64,000 nt of DNA, from contig BPHZ01000007.1 in assembly GCA_026003835.1 (NCBI GenBank), positions 1 through 64,000 on the forward strand, in the 5' to 3' direction. The notes beneath the pieces are model-generated. The model was not told the origin of the DNA. It worked only from the letters and a program-made list of their open reading frames with translations, and ran no database searches. Position 1 is the first letter of the stretch. Every line of letters starts with the position of its first letter. Origin of the DNA: Herpetosiphonaceae bacterium. GTDB taxonomy: Bacteria; Chloroflexota; Chloroflexia; Chloroflexales; Herpetosiphonaceae. This document shows, one piece after another, positions 11,001 through 19,230 of the stretch. The translations under genes and the position numbers were made by a program.

Positions 11001-12883
11001 CCAGTGGCACGGTGCGGCTGCGCTTCAGCCTGGAGGTCGACCAGTATGTGGCCGACAAGGGCTGGGCGTTGGACACCCTGCTGGTGCAGCCACCAGCCGG
11101 GCTGGAGCTGCCGCCGGGCGTGCAGGTGACTCCCAGCGGCAGCGCGACCAGCGAGGACGGGCAGAGCATCACGCTGACGGTGGTGCTGAGCAGCCCGCCC
11201 ACCGACACGCTGGAGCTGGCGTTGAGCAGCAGCGACAGCAGCGAAGGCGTGCTTTCGTCCAGCCTGCTGCGCTTCGACGGCTGCAACTGGAATACTCCGC
11301 AGCAGGTCGTCGTCAGCGGCGTGGATGATATGCTGGCCGATGGGACGGTCGGCTATCGTGTGACGGTGCAGGTAGCCGATACCAGCGACCCGCGCTATGA
11401 CAGCCTGGAGCCGGTCGAACTGGTCCTGAGTAACCAGGACAACGACCCAGCCGCCACCTGCTTCTACGATTTCTTCGAGAGCGGGGCGGGGCAGTGGGAC
11501 CTAGGCGGCAGCTGGGGCATCACCGCCCTGCCGGACGGCGAGCGGGTGATGACCGATAGCCCCGACGGCAGCTACGACAACGCCCAGGCGCCAGCCGCCT
11601 GGCACACCAGCGCCATCACCTCGACCAGCTTCAGCCTGGACGATTGCCCCGGCGCGCTGCTGCGTTTCGACCACGCCTACGTGCTGGCCCAGCTGGAGGG
11701 CAGCCAGGACCAGGCCCACGTCGAGCTGTCGCGGGACGGCGGCGCCAGCTGGACGCGCTTGCGCAGCTACAGCGGTGGCGGCATCTACACCGCGAGCCGC
11801 CTGGTTGGGCGACCACAGCCACAGACGGCGATCAGTGAGGAGTGGACGGATGTCCCCTGGCAGCGGGAGTGTCTGCCGTTGGGCAGTGCCAGTGGCACGG
11901 TGCGGCTGCGCTTCAGCCTGGAGGTTGACCAGTATGTGGCCGACAAGGGCTGGGCGTTGGACACCCTGCTGGTGCAGCCACCAGCCGGGCTGGAGCTGCC
12001 GCCGGGCGTGCAGGTGACCCCCAGCGGCAGCGCGACCAGCGAGGACGGGCAGAGCATCACGCTGACGGTGGTGCTGAGCAGCCCGCCCACCGACACGCTG
12101 GAGCTGGCGTTGAGCAGCAGCGACAGCAGCGAAGGCGTGCTTTCGTCCAGCCTGCTGCGCTTCGACGGCTGCAACTGGAATACTCCGCAGCAGGTCGTCG
12201 TCAGCGGCGTGGATGATATGCTGGCCGATGGGACGGTCGGCTATCGTGTGACGGTGCAGGTAGCCGATACCAGCGACCCGCGCTATGACAGCCTGGAGCC
12301 GGTCGAATTGGCCCTGAGTAACCAGGACAACGAGGGCTGGCGGGTGTACCTGCCACTATTAGGGCGATCATCAAACAAGCCGGATCTGGTAGCGAGTGTG
12401 CAGCTGACGCCAGACAAGCAGAGCTTCCAGGTCGGGGAGCCTGTGCTGATCACAGTGGTGGTTAGCAACGTGGGTAGCGCGCCGGTGACCACACCATTCT
12501 GGGTTGATCTCTACCTTAATCCCAGCCAGGTTCCGACGGTGAACCGCACGTGGGATCAACTCTGCACGCTGAATCCTTGTTATGGGATTGCGTGGCGGGT
12601 GACCAGCCCTCTGGAGCCGGGGCAGAGCATCACGCTGACTTCGACACCGGAGAGCTACGCGGCCGGCTATACCAACTGGTCAGGATCATTCGCAGCGGGC
12701 ACGACCGACCTCTATGTGTATGCGGACAGCTGGGACGCCAGCCTGGCGACGGGGGCAGTGGCGGAGGGGAACGAGACGAATAATCTTGTGGCACTCCATG
12801 GGCTATCCGTGATTGAGGCGAGCGGAGATACACAGAAGGCTCTTCAGCACCATAGGCCACAACCGAACTTAACCGCTCGTTGA
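7844..12883 (+). CDS. surface protein segment 7: five 296-residue Calx-beta repeats and CARDB-like C-terminus
   Basis: 1,679-codon open stretch; the true reading joins from segment 6 at about 7940. Each of five repeats has a jelly-roll-like half (QWDLGGSWGITALPDGERV ... LRLRFSLEVDQYVADKGW) and a Calx-beta-like half (VQVTPSGSATSEDG ... LSNQDND). After the last repeat comes a short linker (about 12335-12380) and a CARDB-like domain (KPDLVASVQLTPDKQSFQVG) to the end. No LPXTG, SLH or other sorting motif is visible. Conserved Cys residues in each repeat suggest disulphides, fitting an extracellular location. Probably an adhesive stalk. Confidence 0.65.
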   Translation: MGMVERTYCSTLWRSIALLWGASTISSRAGRGQWDLGGSWGITALPDGERVMTDSPDGSYDNAQAPAAWHTSAITSTSFSLDDCPGALLRFDHAYVLAQLEGSQDQAHVELSRDGGASWTRLRSYSGGGIYTTSRLAGRPQPQTAISEEWTDASWQRECLPLGSASGTVRLRFSLEVDQYVADKGWALDTLLVQPPAGLELPPGVQVTPSGSATSEDGQSITLTVVLSSPPTDTLELALSSSDSSEGVLSSSLLRFDGCNWNIPQQVVVSGVDDMLADGTVDYRVTVQVADTSDPRYGSLEPVELVLSNQDNDPAATCFYDFFESGAGQWDLGGSWGITALPDGERVMTDSPDGSYDNAQAPAAWHTSAITSTSFSLDDCPGALLRFDHAYVLAQLEGSQDQAHVELSQDGGASWTRLRSYSGGGIYTASRLVGRPQPQTAISEEWTDASWQRECLPLGSASGTVRLRFSLEVDQYVADKGWALDTLLVQPPAGLELPPGVQVTPSGSATSEDGQSITLTVVLSSPPTDTLELALSSSDSSEGVLSPSLLRFDGCNWNIPQQVVVSGVDDMLADGTVDYRVTVQVADTSDPRYGSLEPVELVLSNQDNDPAATCFYDFFESGAGQWDLGGSWGITALPDGERVMTDSPDGSYDNAQAPAAWHTSAITSTSFSLDDCPGALLRFDHAYVLAQLEGSQDQAHVELSRDGGASWTRLRSYSGGGIYTTSRLAGRPQPQTAISEEWTDASWQRECLPLGSASGTVRLRFSLEVDQYVADKGWALDTLLVQPPAGLELPPGVQVTPSGSATSEDGQSITLTVVLSSPPTDTLELALSSSDSSEGVLSSSLLRFDGCNWNTPQQVVVSGVDDMLADGTVDYRVTVQVADTSDPRYGSLEPVELVLSNQDNDPAATCFYDFFESGAGQWDLGGSWGITALPDGERVMTDSPDGSYDNAQAPAAWHTSAITSTSFSLDDCPGALLRFDHAYVLAQLEGSQDQAHVELSQDGGASWTRLRSYSGGGIYTASRLVGRPQPQTAISEEWTDASWQRECLPLGSASGTVRLRFSLEVDQYVADKGWALDTLLVQPPAGLELPPGVQVTPSGSATSEDGQSITLTVVLSSPPTDTLELALSSSDSSEGVLSSSLLRFDGCNWNTPQQVVVSGVDDMLADGTVGYRVTVQVADTSDPRYDSLEPVELVLSNQDNDPAATCFYDFFESGAGQWDLGGSWGITALPDGERVMTDSPDGSYDNAQAPAAWHTSAITSTSFSLDDCPGALLRFDHAYVLAQLEGSQDQAHVELSRDGGASWTRLRSYSGGGIYTASRLVGRPQPQTAISEEWTDVPWQRECLPLGSASGTVRLRFSLEVDQYVADKGWALDTLLVQPPAGLELPPGVQVTPSGSATSEDGQSITLTVVLSSPPTDTLELALSSSDSSEGVLSSSLLRFDGCNWNTPQQVVVSGVDDMLADGTVGYRVTVQVADTSDPRYDSLEPVELALSNQDNEGWRVYLPLLGRSSNKPDLVASVQLTPDKQSFQVGEPVLITVVVSNVGSAPVTTPFWVDLYLNPSQVPTVNRTWDQLCTLNPCYGIAWRVTSPLEPGQSITLTSTPESYAAGYTNWSGSFAAGTTDLYVYADSWDASLATGAVAEGNETNNLVALHGLSVIEASGDTQKALQHHRPQPNLTAR
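7906..12333 (+). repeat. five tandem 888-bp repeats inside the surface protein gene
   Basis: Unit starts (TGCTTCTACGATTTCTTC) lie at 7906, 8795, 9683, 10571 and 11459. The spacing is 889, 888, 888 and 888, so the first unit carries exactly one extra base (the G run at 7935-7939). Units differ by only a few bases each, indicating recent duplication or gene conversion. The last unit runs to about 12333 and diverges at NQDNEGWR. Confidence 0.95.
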
Positions 12884-12893
12884 TCTGAGTAGA

Positions 12894-12924
12894 GCGCTGG
12901 AGGAATAGCACCTTCCTCCAGCGC
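12894..12924. terminator. bidirectional hairpin between convergent genes
   Basis: Perfect 12-bp arms GCGCTGGAGGAA (12894-12905) and TTCCTCCAGCGC (12913-12924) with a 7-nt loop. It lies between the ends of the plus-strand surface gene (12883) and the minus-strand cyclase gene (12970). No clear T run follows on either strand. Confidence 0.6.
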
Positions 12925-12969
12925 CCTGCCTATAGTGGAATTAACATGTTTGTCTATGACAACACTGCT

Positions 12970-15900
12970 TCAGCTCATGGTACAATCCGGCGTCGCAAAG
13001 ATGCGTTTAGCCTCCTGTATGATCTGCTGGTTGATCGGCACATGCATCAGGAACGAATCGCGCAGGGCTGGGTCGGCAATCTTCTCCGCGCGTCCTTGTA
13101 TCAGAGTATAGGCCGACTGGAGCACTTCGCGTGCTTCATCCACCTTCGCCGCAGCAGCAAGCACCTGGTAACAGATAAAGTAGTCGCGATGCGGGAACTC
13201 AGGCCCTTCACCGCCACACTCGTTGAGAATGGTGAGCGCCTCAGCGGCTAGCTGGAGTGCCTGATCCAGATGTCCAAGAACTAGGTAAGCTGCGGCCAGC
13301 GTGCTTAGATCGGCTGTCGTCCACAGTCGCAGATCGATCTCGCGACGTAATGCCAGCGCCGCATTGGCCCGTTCAATCGCCTGCTCCGGCCTTCCAGCCA
13401 GCAGGCTAATTACCGCGAGATGGCTGAGGAAATACGAAACGGCATATCTATCAAACTGTGCCTGTCCAATCGCCAGGCCGTCGGAAAGAATTGCTTCAGC
13501 CGCCTCAAGATCCCCCTGATCGCGCACAACCAGACCCAGATTCGCTAGAATGTAGACCTGACCTCCCTCATCGCCGATTTCCTTGCTAAGGGCCAGGCCC
13601 TGCTGCAAACACTGCTGCGCCTGGGAAAGAACGCCCAGCTCCTGGTACATGATCCCCATTCCGTTCCAGATGTTGATCTCCTCCCAACGATTGCCGATTG
13701 CTTGTTGGATCGCCAGTGCCGCTGAGAAGTAACTCTGCGCCAGGCTATAATCGCCGGCATCACTACAGATCGTACCAAGGTTGAACAGGCTGATCCCCTC
13801 GCCGGCACGATCGCCAATGGCGCGCCGCAGCTCAAGCGCCTGCCGGTGATACTCCAGCGCCTGGGTAAACTGGCGCCGATAGTAAGCCATACCGCCCAAA
13901 TAGTTGAGCGCTTCGGCTTCACCCTTGCGATCATTCTGCTGTCGGCTGAGCTCAAGAGCTTGCTCGAAACAACGTTTGGCCTCCTCAAACTCACCCTGCT
14001 GTCTATGAACGGACCCCAGCCCATTCAAGATCTGAGCGAGGGTCTGTGAGATCTCATTCAAAGCAAATTTCTGTTCCTCATATAACCTCAATGCCTGATC
14101 ATACCAGCCCCTAGCCTGCTCATAATCACCCTGACGCCGTGCAATCAAGCCAAGCTGGCTAAGGCAGCGCATCTGATTGAGCTTATGTTCTTGATCCCTA
14201 CACGTCGCCAGGGCGCGCTCTACCTGCGCCTGCGCCTGGGCATAGTCACCAATCGCCTCGTAATACTGTCCCCAAAGGTAGGCCACCTCAAAAACTGGCG
14301 CATCCTGCATATCTTCCAGGGCTGTGAGGGCCTTTTGCTCCTCCTCACGGCGCCCAAGAATATGGAACACCTCCACCTGTCCCTTGCGCCACTCCCAGCG
14401 CTCCTCCAGCAGGAGCGCCTGGGTATAGTAGTCCACCGCCGCCTCGTTAGCATACTCCCGTTGCGCCTTACGCGCCGCTTTATCCAGGTAGTAAAGCGCC
14501 TTCTCTTGCATTCCGCTCTGGCGGTAATGATAGGCGAGCTGCTCAACCGCCTCTGGCTGGAGCCGCTCCAATGCTTCCGCCACCGCGCGGTGGAGCTGAC
14601 GCCGCTGCGCCTCAAGGAGCGTCCCATAGGCCACCTCGCGGGTCAGGTTATGCTTGAAGACATAGGTAACGCGCGGCACTGGTAGCAGCATCAGCGCAAA
14701 CTCGTGCTTCTCCAATGCGCTGATCTGTCTGCGCAGCATGCCGTGTTGAGGATGCTGCGGGTGCGTCTGGGCCAATACTTCTAAATCGAAGGTCTGCCCG
14801 ATCACACTAGCCACCTTCAGCGCCACCTTTTCTTCTTCGTCGAGCACATCGATTCTGCTCAGGATCAGCCGTTGCAGGCTCGTGGGCAGATCGATACGTT
14901 CTATCTCTGCCGTATCACGCCAGTCGTAACGCTGATCTTGCAGGTAGGAGATCAGCTCTTCGATGTAAAAGGGGTTGCCCTGCGCCCGCTCAATAATTTG
15001 CTTAATGAGCGCATCGGGGATGGTAATCTCATCAGGAGCAGCTTGCGCCAGTCTTGCCAGAATCATCGCGCCGGCCTCTTGAGGTGTAAATTCAGCGAGG
15101 CGCAGCTCCGTAGCATGCGGCAGCCCCATGACCCGGTTGGCCTTGATACGCTCCAACTCCGGTGGTTGGTAAGAAGCTACGATAAGCACGGGCAGCTGTG
15201 TGATGGCTCGGGATACCGCCTCCAGCAGGTCATGCGAAAGTGGATCGATCCAGTGGCAATCCTCCAACACCAGCAGCAGCGGCCCATCTTTCGCCCGTGT
15301 CACCAGACAATCGATCAACAGCGCTTCCAGTGACTCCTTGCGTAATTTCGCGTCCAAAGCCTGTACCAACTCTGTCTCTGGGATCGCCAGATCGAAAATC
15401 ACATTCATAAGCGGCAAGCGCTCGACAAGCTGTGCCCCGTACTGAGCCAGAGCCTGCTCCAACACCTCGGCCTGGACCTCAACAGGCCAGGCGGCATCTA
15501 TCCCAAAAAAGCTCCTCCAGATGGGGCGCCAGACAAGATAGGGGGTATTGATGCCGTAGGATTGGCAGAAGCCCTCATAACTCACAAAGCTCTCGGCCTG
15601 GGCTATCTGGATGATTTCCTCTACCAGACGAGTCTTGCCAATCCCCGATTCGCCACAGATTCCGATGATCTTCCCTCGTCCATTTCGCACGTGACTGATA
15701 GCCCGTTTCGCAAAGGTGATCTCAGCCTCTCGCCCCAGGAGCGGCAGCGCGCGCTGGGCAACACGTATACGCTGCCCGGCGCGTGGGTGTATACCCTTAA
15801 GCTCCGCGACCATCAGCGGGGCAGATAGCCCTTTGACCGTCAGTGCCACCGGCTCACCCCAGCTCAACTCGGTGGCCGTCGCCTGCCAGACACGCTGGCT

Positions 15901-17091
15901 AGCCAGGATCGTGCCCGGTGCAGCTTTTTGCATGAGCCGCGCCGCCAGATTGACCTCATCTCCCAGGACGCCATAGGTGCGACGAGTTGCCCCACCGTAG
16001 GAACCCGTGCGCATCTGTCCCTGACTCATACCAATCTGGAGTCGTTGAATGTAGGAAAGCTCCGGCGGCGGTGTTCTCAATTCCAGCGCTGCCAAAACCG
16101 CGCGCATCGTATCATCCGGGTGGGCAATAGGTGCGCCAAAGGTAGCATAGAGGTAGCTCCCTTTATCGCCGATGGTCAATTGGAGCAGGCTGCCCTCATA
16201 GTGAGCAAGAATACTCTGTACCCAGCGGATAAAAGCATCGAGTTTGCCGCCGGCATCCTCCTCATTATCATAGTCGATCCCTGTAAAGCGTAAGAAGAGT
16301 GCTACGGTAGGGCGCAGCTCGGCCAGGAAGATCTCTTGCCCCGCTGCAAGTCGCTTATAGACGGTTGGCAGGAGCCAGGGGCGCACCTGTTCCTCCCTCA
16401 ACCCTTCCAGTGCCAGCGTCTCTGGAGGCGTAACGTTCAACGGAGTCGTAAGCCCTCGCACGACGGCATACTGCGGAGCCGGCGAGGTAGCTTCGTGCAT
16501 ATCGGCAGATCGCCACTCTGCGATCTGCAGTTTGCCGGCAAGGCGTGCGGCATCCTCGCCGTCGAGGATGATTTCACCTTTCTCCGCCAGGTGTTCAGCG
16601 GCGGCCATGCGATCCAGTGTGGACCCGCCCAGAACATCAATCACCTGAATTTGGGGGTCGCCTACCAGGAAACGACGTACAACCCCGGTGGCAATGCCGA
16701 CTTTCATTGCCAATCCGCCAGTTTCTCCTGATGCGAGAGGGATAACTTTGAAGTCCTCCATTGCATGCTGCATCGCTAATGCGCATGCAATGGCACGTAG
16801 GCCAGTGTCGCCATCGAACCAGCAGGTGATGCCATCCCCTGCAAAGCCGACGACACTCCCGTCATAATAGTCTACCTGTGAGATGAGAGCATCGTAAACC
16901 ATGTTGAGGTAGCGGGTCATCTCCTCGGCGCCGCGCTTGGGACCAAAGTGGCGGGCGAAGGCTGCTGTAAGCGGCGTGAAGCCGGAGATATCCGCGAACA
17001 TGGTAGCGCCCTGCATACGACTGGGAAGCTCGCTATCCTGCAGCAGCGCCCGGCGTCGATCCAGAGGGATGTAGGTCGCTGGATGTTCCAT
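12970..17091 (-). CDS. tandem class III cyclase domains + AAA ATPase + TPR protein
   Basis: Giant signalling protein of about 1,373 residues. The first class III nucleotide cyclase domain (about 25-195) keeps both metal-binding Asp positions (FADISGF, FAGDGI) but lacks the Asn/Arg transition-state motif (LGGSTLDRMAAAE). The second (about 240-430) has the Asn/Arg motif (LGDEVNLAARL) but Arg in place of the first Asp (LFLRFTG). An ATPase module follows with P-loop GESGIGKT (about 480) and Walker B LLLVLEDCHW, then about a dozen TPR repeats. The frame extends to a GTG at 17106, but GGGAG sits six bases before the ATG at 17091, so I use that. Upstream neighbours are an HD protein and a cNMP-binding protein, suggesting cAMP or cGMP signalling. 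Confidence 0.85.
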   Translation of the reverse strand: MEHPATYIPLDRRRALLQDSELPSRMQGATMFADISGFTPLTAAFARHFGPKRGAEEMTRYLNMVYDALISQVDYYDGSVVGFAGDGITCWFDGDTGLRAIACALAMQHAMEDFKVIPLASGETGGLAMKVGIATGVVRRFLVGDPQIQVIDVLGGSTLDRMAAAEHLAEKGEIILDGEDAARLAGKLQIAEWRSADMHEATSPAPQYAVVRGLTTPLNVTPPETLALEGLREEQVRPWLLPTVYKRLAAGQEIFLAELRPTVALFLRFTGIDYDNEEDAGGKLDAFIRWVQSILAHYEGSLLQLTIGDKGSYLYATFGAPIAHPDDTMRAVLAALELRTPPPELSYIQRLQIGMSQGQMRTGSYGGATRRTYGVLGDEVNLAARLMQKAAPGTILASQRVWQATATELSWGEPVALTVKGLSAPLMVAELKGIHPRAGQRIRVAQRALPLLGREAEITFAKRAISHVRNGRGKIIGICGESGIGKTRLVEEIIQIAQAESFVSYEGFCQSYGINTPYLVWRPIWRSFFGIDAAWPVEVQAEVLEQALAQYGAQLVERLPLMNVIFDLAIPETELVQALDAKLRKESLEALLIDCLVTRAKDGPLLLVLEDCHWIDPLSHDLLEAVSRAITQLPVLIVASYQPPELERIKANRVMGLPHATELRLAEFTPQEAGAMILARLAQAAPDEITIPDALIKQIIERAQGNPFYIEELISYLQDQRYDWRDTAEIERIDLPTSLQRLILSRIDVLDEEEKVALKVASVIGQTFDLEVLAQTHPQHPQHGMLRRQISALEKHEFALMLLPVPRVTYVFKHNLTREVAYGTLLEAQRRQLHRAVAEALERLQPEAVEQLAYHYRQSGMQEKALYYLDKAARKAQREYANEAAVDYYTQALLLEERWEWRKGQVEVFHILGRREEEQKALTALEDMQDAPVFEVAYLWGQYYEAIGDYAQAQAQVERALATCRDQEHKLNQMRCLSQLGLIARRQGDYEQARGWYDQALRLYEEQKFALNEISQTLAQILNGLGSVHRQQGEFEEAKRCFEQALELSRQQNDRKGEAEALNYLGGMAYYRRQFTQALEYHRQALELRRAIGDRAGEGISLFNLGTICSDAGDYSLAQSYFSAALAIQQAIGNRWEEINIWNGMGIMYQELGVLSQAQQCLQQGLALSKEIGDEGGQVYILANLGLVVRDQGDLEAAEAILSDGLAIGQAQFDRYAVSYFLSHLAVISLLAGRPEQAIERANAALALRREIDLRLWTTADLSTLAAAYLVLGHLDQALQLAAEALTILNECGGEGPEFPHRDYFICYQVLAAAAKVDEAREVLQSAYTLIQGRAEKIADPALRDSFLMHVPINQQIIQEAKRIFATPDCTMS

Positions 17092-17225
17092 GAATTGCTC
17101 CCTCACAAAAGTTATAGAGCATAGGAGGCTACTATGCCCTCTATCCTGTGGTTTTATACCCCTAATGATATCGGGTCATGGATTATGACTATACAGGCAC
17201 CCGAGCGATACGATCGTCAGCGCGC

Positions 17226-17828
17226 CTATGCTCTACAGGCTTCAAGACGCCTGCTAAGTTCCTGAATATGCTGTTGTTTCTTTGCTTCACGCAGGGTTTT
17301 TGCCGCTGTGGTAAAGTAGCGGTGAGACTCCAGGAATTTCAGCTGGCTGCTGTACCAGGCTTCATCACTGGTAGGCATACCGAAGATGGCAAGCTCACGG
17401 CGCAGCGCCTCGTTCTTGACGAAAAAATCCTCTCGGCCCAAGACATCCAAATCGGCATCGGCCATTATCTCTTCCAGCAGGTTATGGGGAGTCTGGGGCA
17501 GAGTTGTGGCGAGAATGATGCCGCTAATCACATGGAGGTGTGCTGGGGTATACCCGAAGTCAGGTAGCACTTCGCTGGCAATGCGGATACTAATAATCTC
17601 ATTATCAGTATAGCGCTCGACAAAACCGATATCGTGAAACAGGGCTGCGGTTCGCAGTAACAGGAGGGCTTCTCCGTTGACGCCCTCCAAAGCGGCGAGG
17701 CGTTCGATCGCTGGTACGACATCGTCTCGCGTGTGCGCCAGCGAGTGATAGAAGAGGTTGGGGGATAGTTCGCGTTTCAATCGCCGGAGAGCATACTGCC
17801 TGGCACGCTTGAAATCAGGCTGGCTCAT
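17226..17828 (-). CDS. HD-domain phosphohydrolase-like protein
   Basis: 200 residues. The HD metal-binding pattern is seen as YHSLAHT (about 27-33), LFHDIGF (about 63-69) and MADADLDVLG (about 122-131), the usual H...HD...D set of phosphohydrolases acting on nucleotides or cyclic nucleotides. The C-terminal half contains FLESHRYFT, shared, to my recollection, with a family of small HD proteins found near cyclases. It lies 134 bases upstream of the cyclase/ATPase gene on the same strand and downstream of a cNMP-binding protein, so a role in turning over the signal nucleotide is plausible but inferred. Confidence 0.75.
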   Translation of the reverse strand: MSQPDFKRARQYALRRLKRELSPNLFYHSLAHTRDDVVPAIERLAALEGVNGEALLLLRTAALFHDIGFVERYTDNEIISIRIASEVLPDFGYTPAHLHVISGIILATTLPQTPHNLLEEIMADADLDVLGREDFFVKNEALRRELAIFGMPTSDEAWYSSQLKFLESHRYFTTAAKTLREAKKQQHIQELSRRLEACRA

Positions 17829-18130
17829 TGTCGGCTTTCTCCTGATGCGCTAAGTTGTGATTAGATGCTCCATTTCGTTGATAGCACCGTTGTACAGGTT
17901 TCGTCAACTTATGGCCGGTACAAAGGGAGGGCCAGCAACCGAAGATCTCGAGCGTTCCCAGGCCGGCTCCTCACGCTTCCCTTGATCGAATCTGAAATAG
18001 ATCGGCGCATTACTAGCCGCTACGAGAAACGTTCCGCCGGTTATCTCGATATGATTACGCCAGGCGCTCTCTGCGCTACTTCTTAAAGGTGGGGGTTGCG
18101 GGTACGCCCTGGCACTTTTCTTAGAAGTTT
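17829..18130. other. intergenic region, nothing recognised
   Basis: About 300 bases between the HD protein gene and the cNMP-binding protein gene. No convincing coding frame, repeat or RNA is seen. It presumably carries the promoter of the HD protein gene. Confidence 0.4.
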
Positions 18131-18898
18131 CTACTGACCTTCGGCCTCTTCAGACGGTGCCGGCATGCGCGAGCCGCCACGCAATTGCTTGACTTTCCGC
18201 TGTAACTCCCGAAAGTATTCCGTGTCGGTGATCTCTGCGACCTGGCGCAATTTCTTTGCCGCATCGATCTCGATACGCAGCTCCTGGACCTGCTGCCGCA
18301 GATGCTGCTCGCGAGCGACGACCTCGGTGGCCATACGCTCGAAGACGCGTGCCAGTTGGCCCAGGGCATCGGTTCGTCTGGTGACCTCCTCAAGGCTGCC
18401 CGCCTCGTATACACCGGCCTCAAGCGCTGCCGCTGCTGCTGTCAGGCGCTCCATCTGCTGAATGTACTCGAAGTCCTCGGCCATGTCGCGTAGACGGGCA
18501 CGGAGATACTGGCGCAGCACTCGAATGACGCCATGCGCCACCTCGATATAGTTGTCTGCCAGCGCTTCAAATGTCGCCTGATCGAGGCGCAGCAAGTGAG
18601 TATCCTTGACGGCTGTAACCGAGGCCGAGCGGGGCTGTGCATCCAGAACTGCCATCTCGCCGAAGGCATCGCGCGTTGCCAGATAATTCAAGGTACGCGC
18701 TCTATCATGCACCCGTACACGGCCCTCCACGATGATATACATACAGTCGCCGGGATCGCCTTTGTTGAAGATCGTCTCCCCGGCCCGTACCATCACGGGT
18801 TGGAGAAGTTGGGCAACTTTATCCAGCACCTCCTCCGGCGCTGAAGAAAAGATACTGACCCTGCGAAGGATAGAGGTCTTTTCAGCAGTTGAGAGCAT
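18131..18898 (-). CDS. cyclic-nucleotide-binding (CRP-fold) protein with coiled-coil tail
   Basis: About 255 residues. An N-terminal cNMP-binding beta-roll (about 10-120) has the phosphate-binding cassette region FGEMAVLDAQPRSASV, close to the FGExAll...RsA consensus of true cAMP/cGMP binders. The rest is long amphipathic helix rich in Leu, Glu and Arg (about 130-235), probably coiled coil, ending in a basic region. No CRP-type helix-turn-helix is apparent, so it is more likely a signalling adaptor than a transcription factor. The start at 18898 (MLSTAEKTS) is preferred over an in-frame upstream ATG because the conserved fold begins there. Likely effector for the downstream cyclase. Confidence 0.75.
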   Translation of the reverse strand: MLSTAEKTSILRRVSIFSSAPEEVLDKVAQLLQPVMVRAGETIFNKGDPGDCMYIIVEGRVRVHDRARTLNYLATRDAFGEMAVLDAQPRSASVTAVKDTHLLRLDQATFEALADNYIEVAHGVIRVLRQYLRARLRDMAEDFEYIQQMERLTAAAAALEAGVYEAGSLEEVTRRTDALGQLARVFERMATEVVAREQHLRQQVQELRIEIDAAKKLRQVAEITDTEYFRELQRKVKQLRGGSRMPAPSEEAEGQ

Positions 18899-19230
18899 AA
18901 CTTCTTCTCCTCTACCCAATACCCCCTAGTGGGAACCCGGGTTTCGAGAGTAGTGCTGTGAAAAAAGGCTTACCTCGACAGGAGAGGTGGCAAGCTGTGA
19001 TTCAGTCACGTCTATGGCGTTTTGTCTGCATTTCTATCATAAAGGACGATAACGCTTTTGGCAACGGTGTTTAAGTACAGGATTGCTTATCTTCTTGCTG
19101 TTGATTATCAATCAAGCCTGTGTCTGGATGCTGGTTGTATTATCAATGAGTCTGAGGAAAATCCTGTGTTTTGATCAACATTCACCTGTCCATGGCGTGG
19201 GTTTTCGGGTGTGAGGTTTTGGAATTGAGT
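18899..19230. other. intergenic region, nothing recognised
   Basis: About 330 bases, more AT-rich than the surrounding genes, between the start of the minus-strand cNMP protein gene and the end of the minus-strand hypothetical gene. It probably contains the promoter of the former. No gene or clear structure is seen. Confidence 0.4.

Larger units (their letters stand above)
2658..12883 (+). pseudogene. giant secreted FG-GAP / Calx-beta surface protein locus, interrupted by about eight +1 insertions
   Basis: One ancestral open frame of about 3,400 codons can be followed through the three plus-strand frames in the order 0, 1, 2, 0, 1, 2, 0, 1, 2. Every switch is what a single inserted base produces (near 3225, 3754, 3916, 4164, 4650-4682, 4703, 6585, 7937). 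Within each stretch there are no internal stops and domain repeats stay in register, so decay is recent or the extra bases are sequence errors. Domain order: signal/TM segment (about 30-52), some 15 FG-GAP/VCBS-like repeats, a zincin-like HELAH motif, Gly-Leu-Asn-Arg heptad repeats, an IPT-like region, five 296-residue repeats, and a CARDB-like C-terminal domain. Expected role: cell-surface adhesion or matrix protein. Confidence 0.7.
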
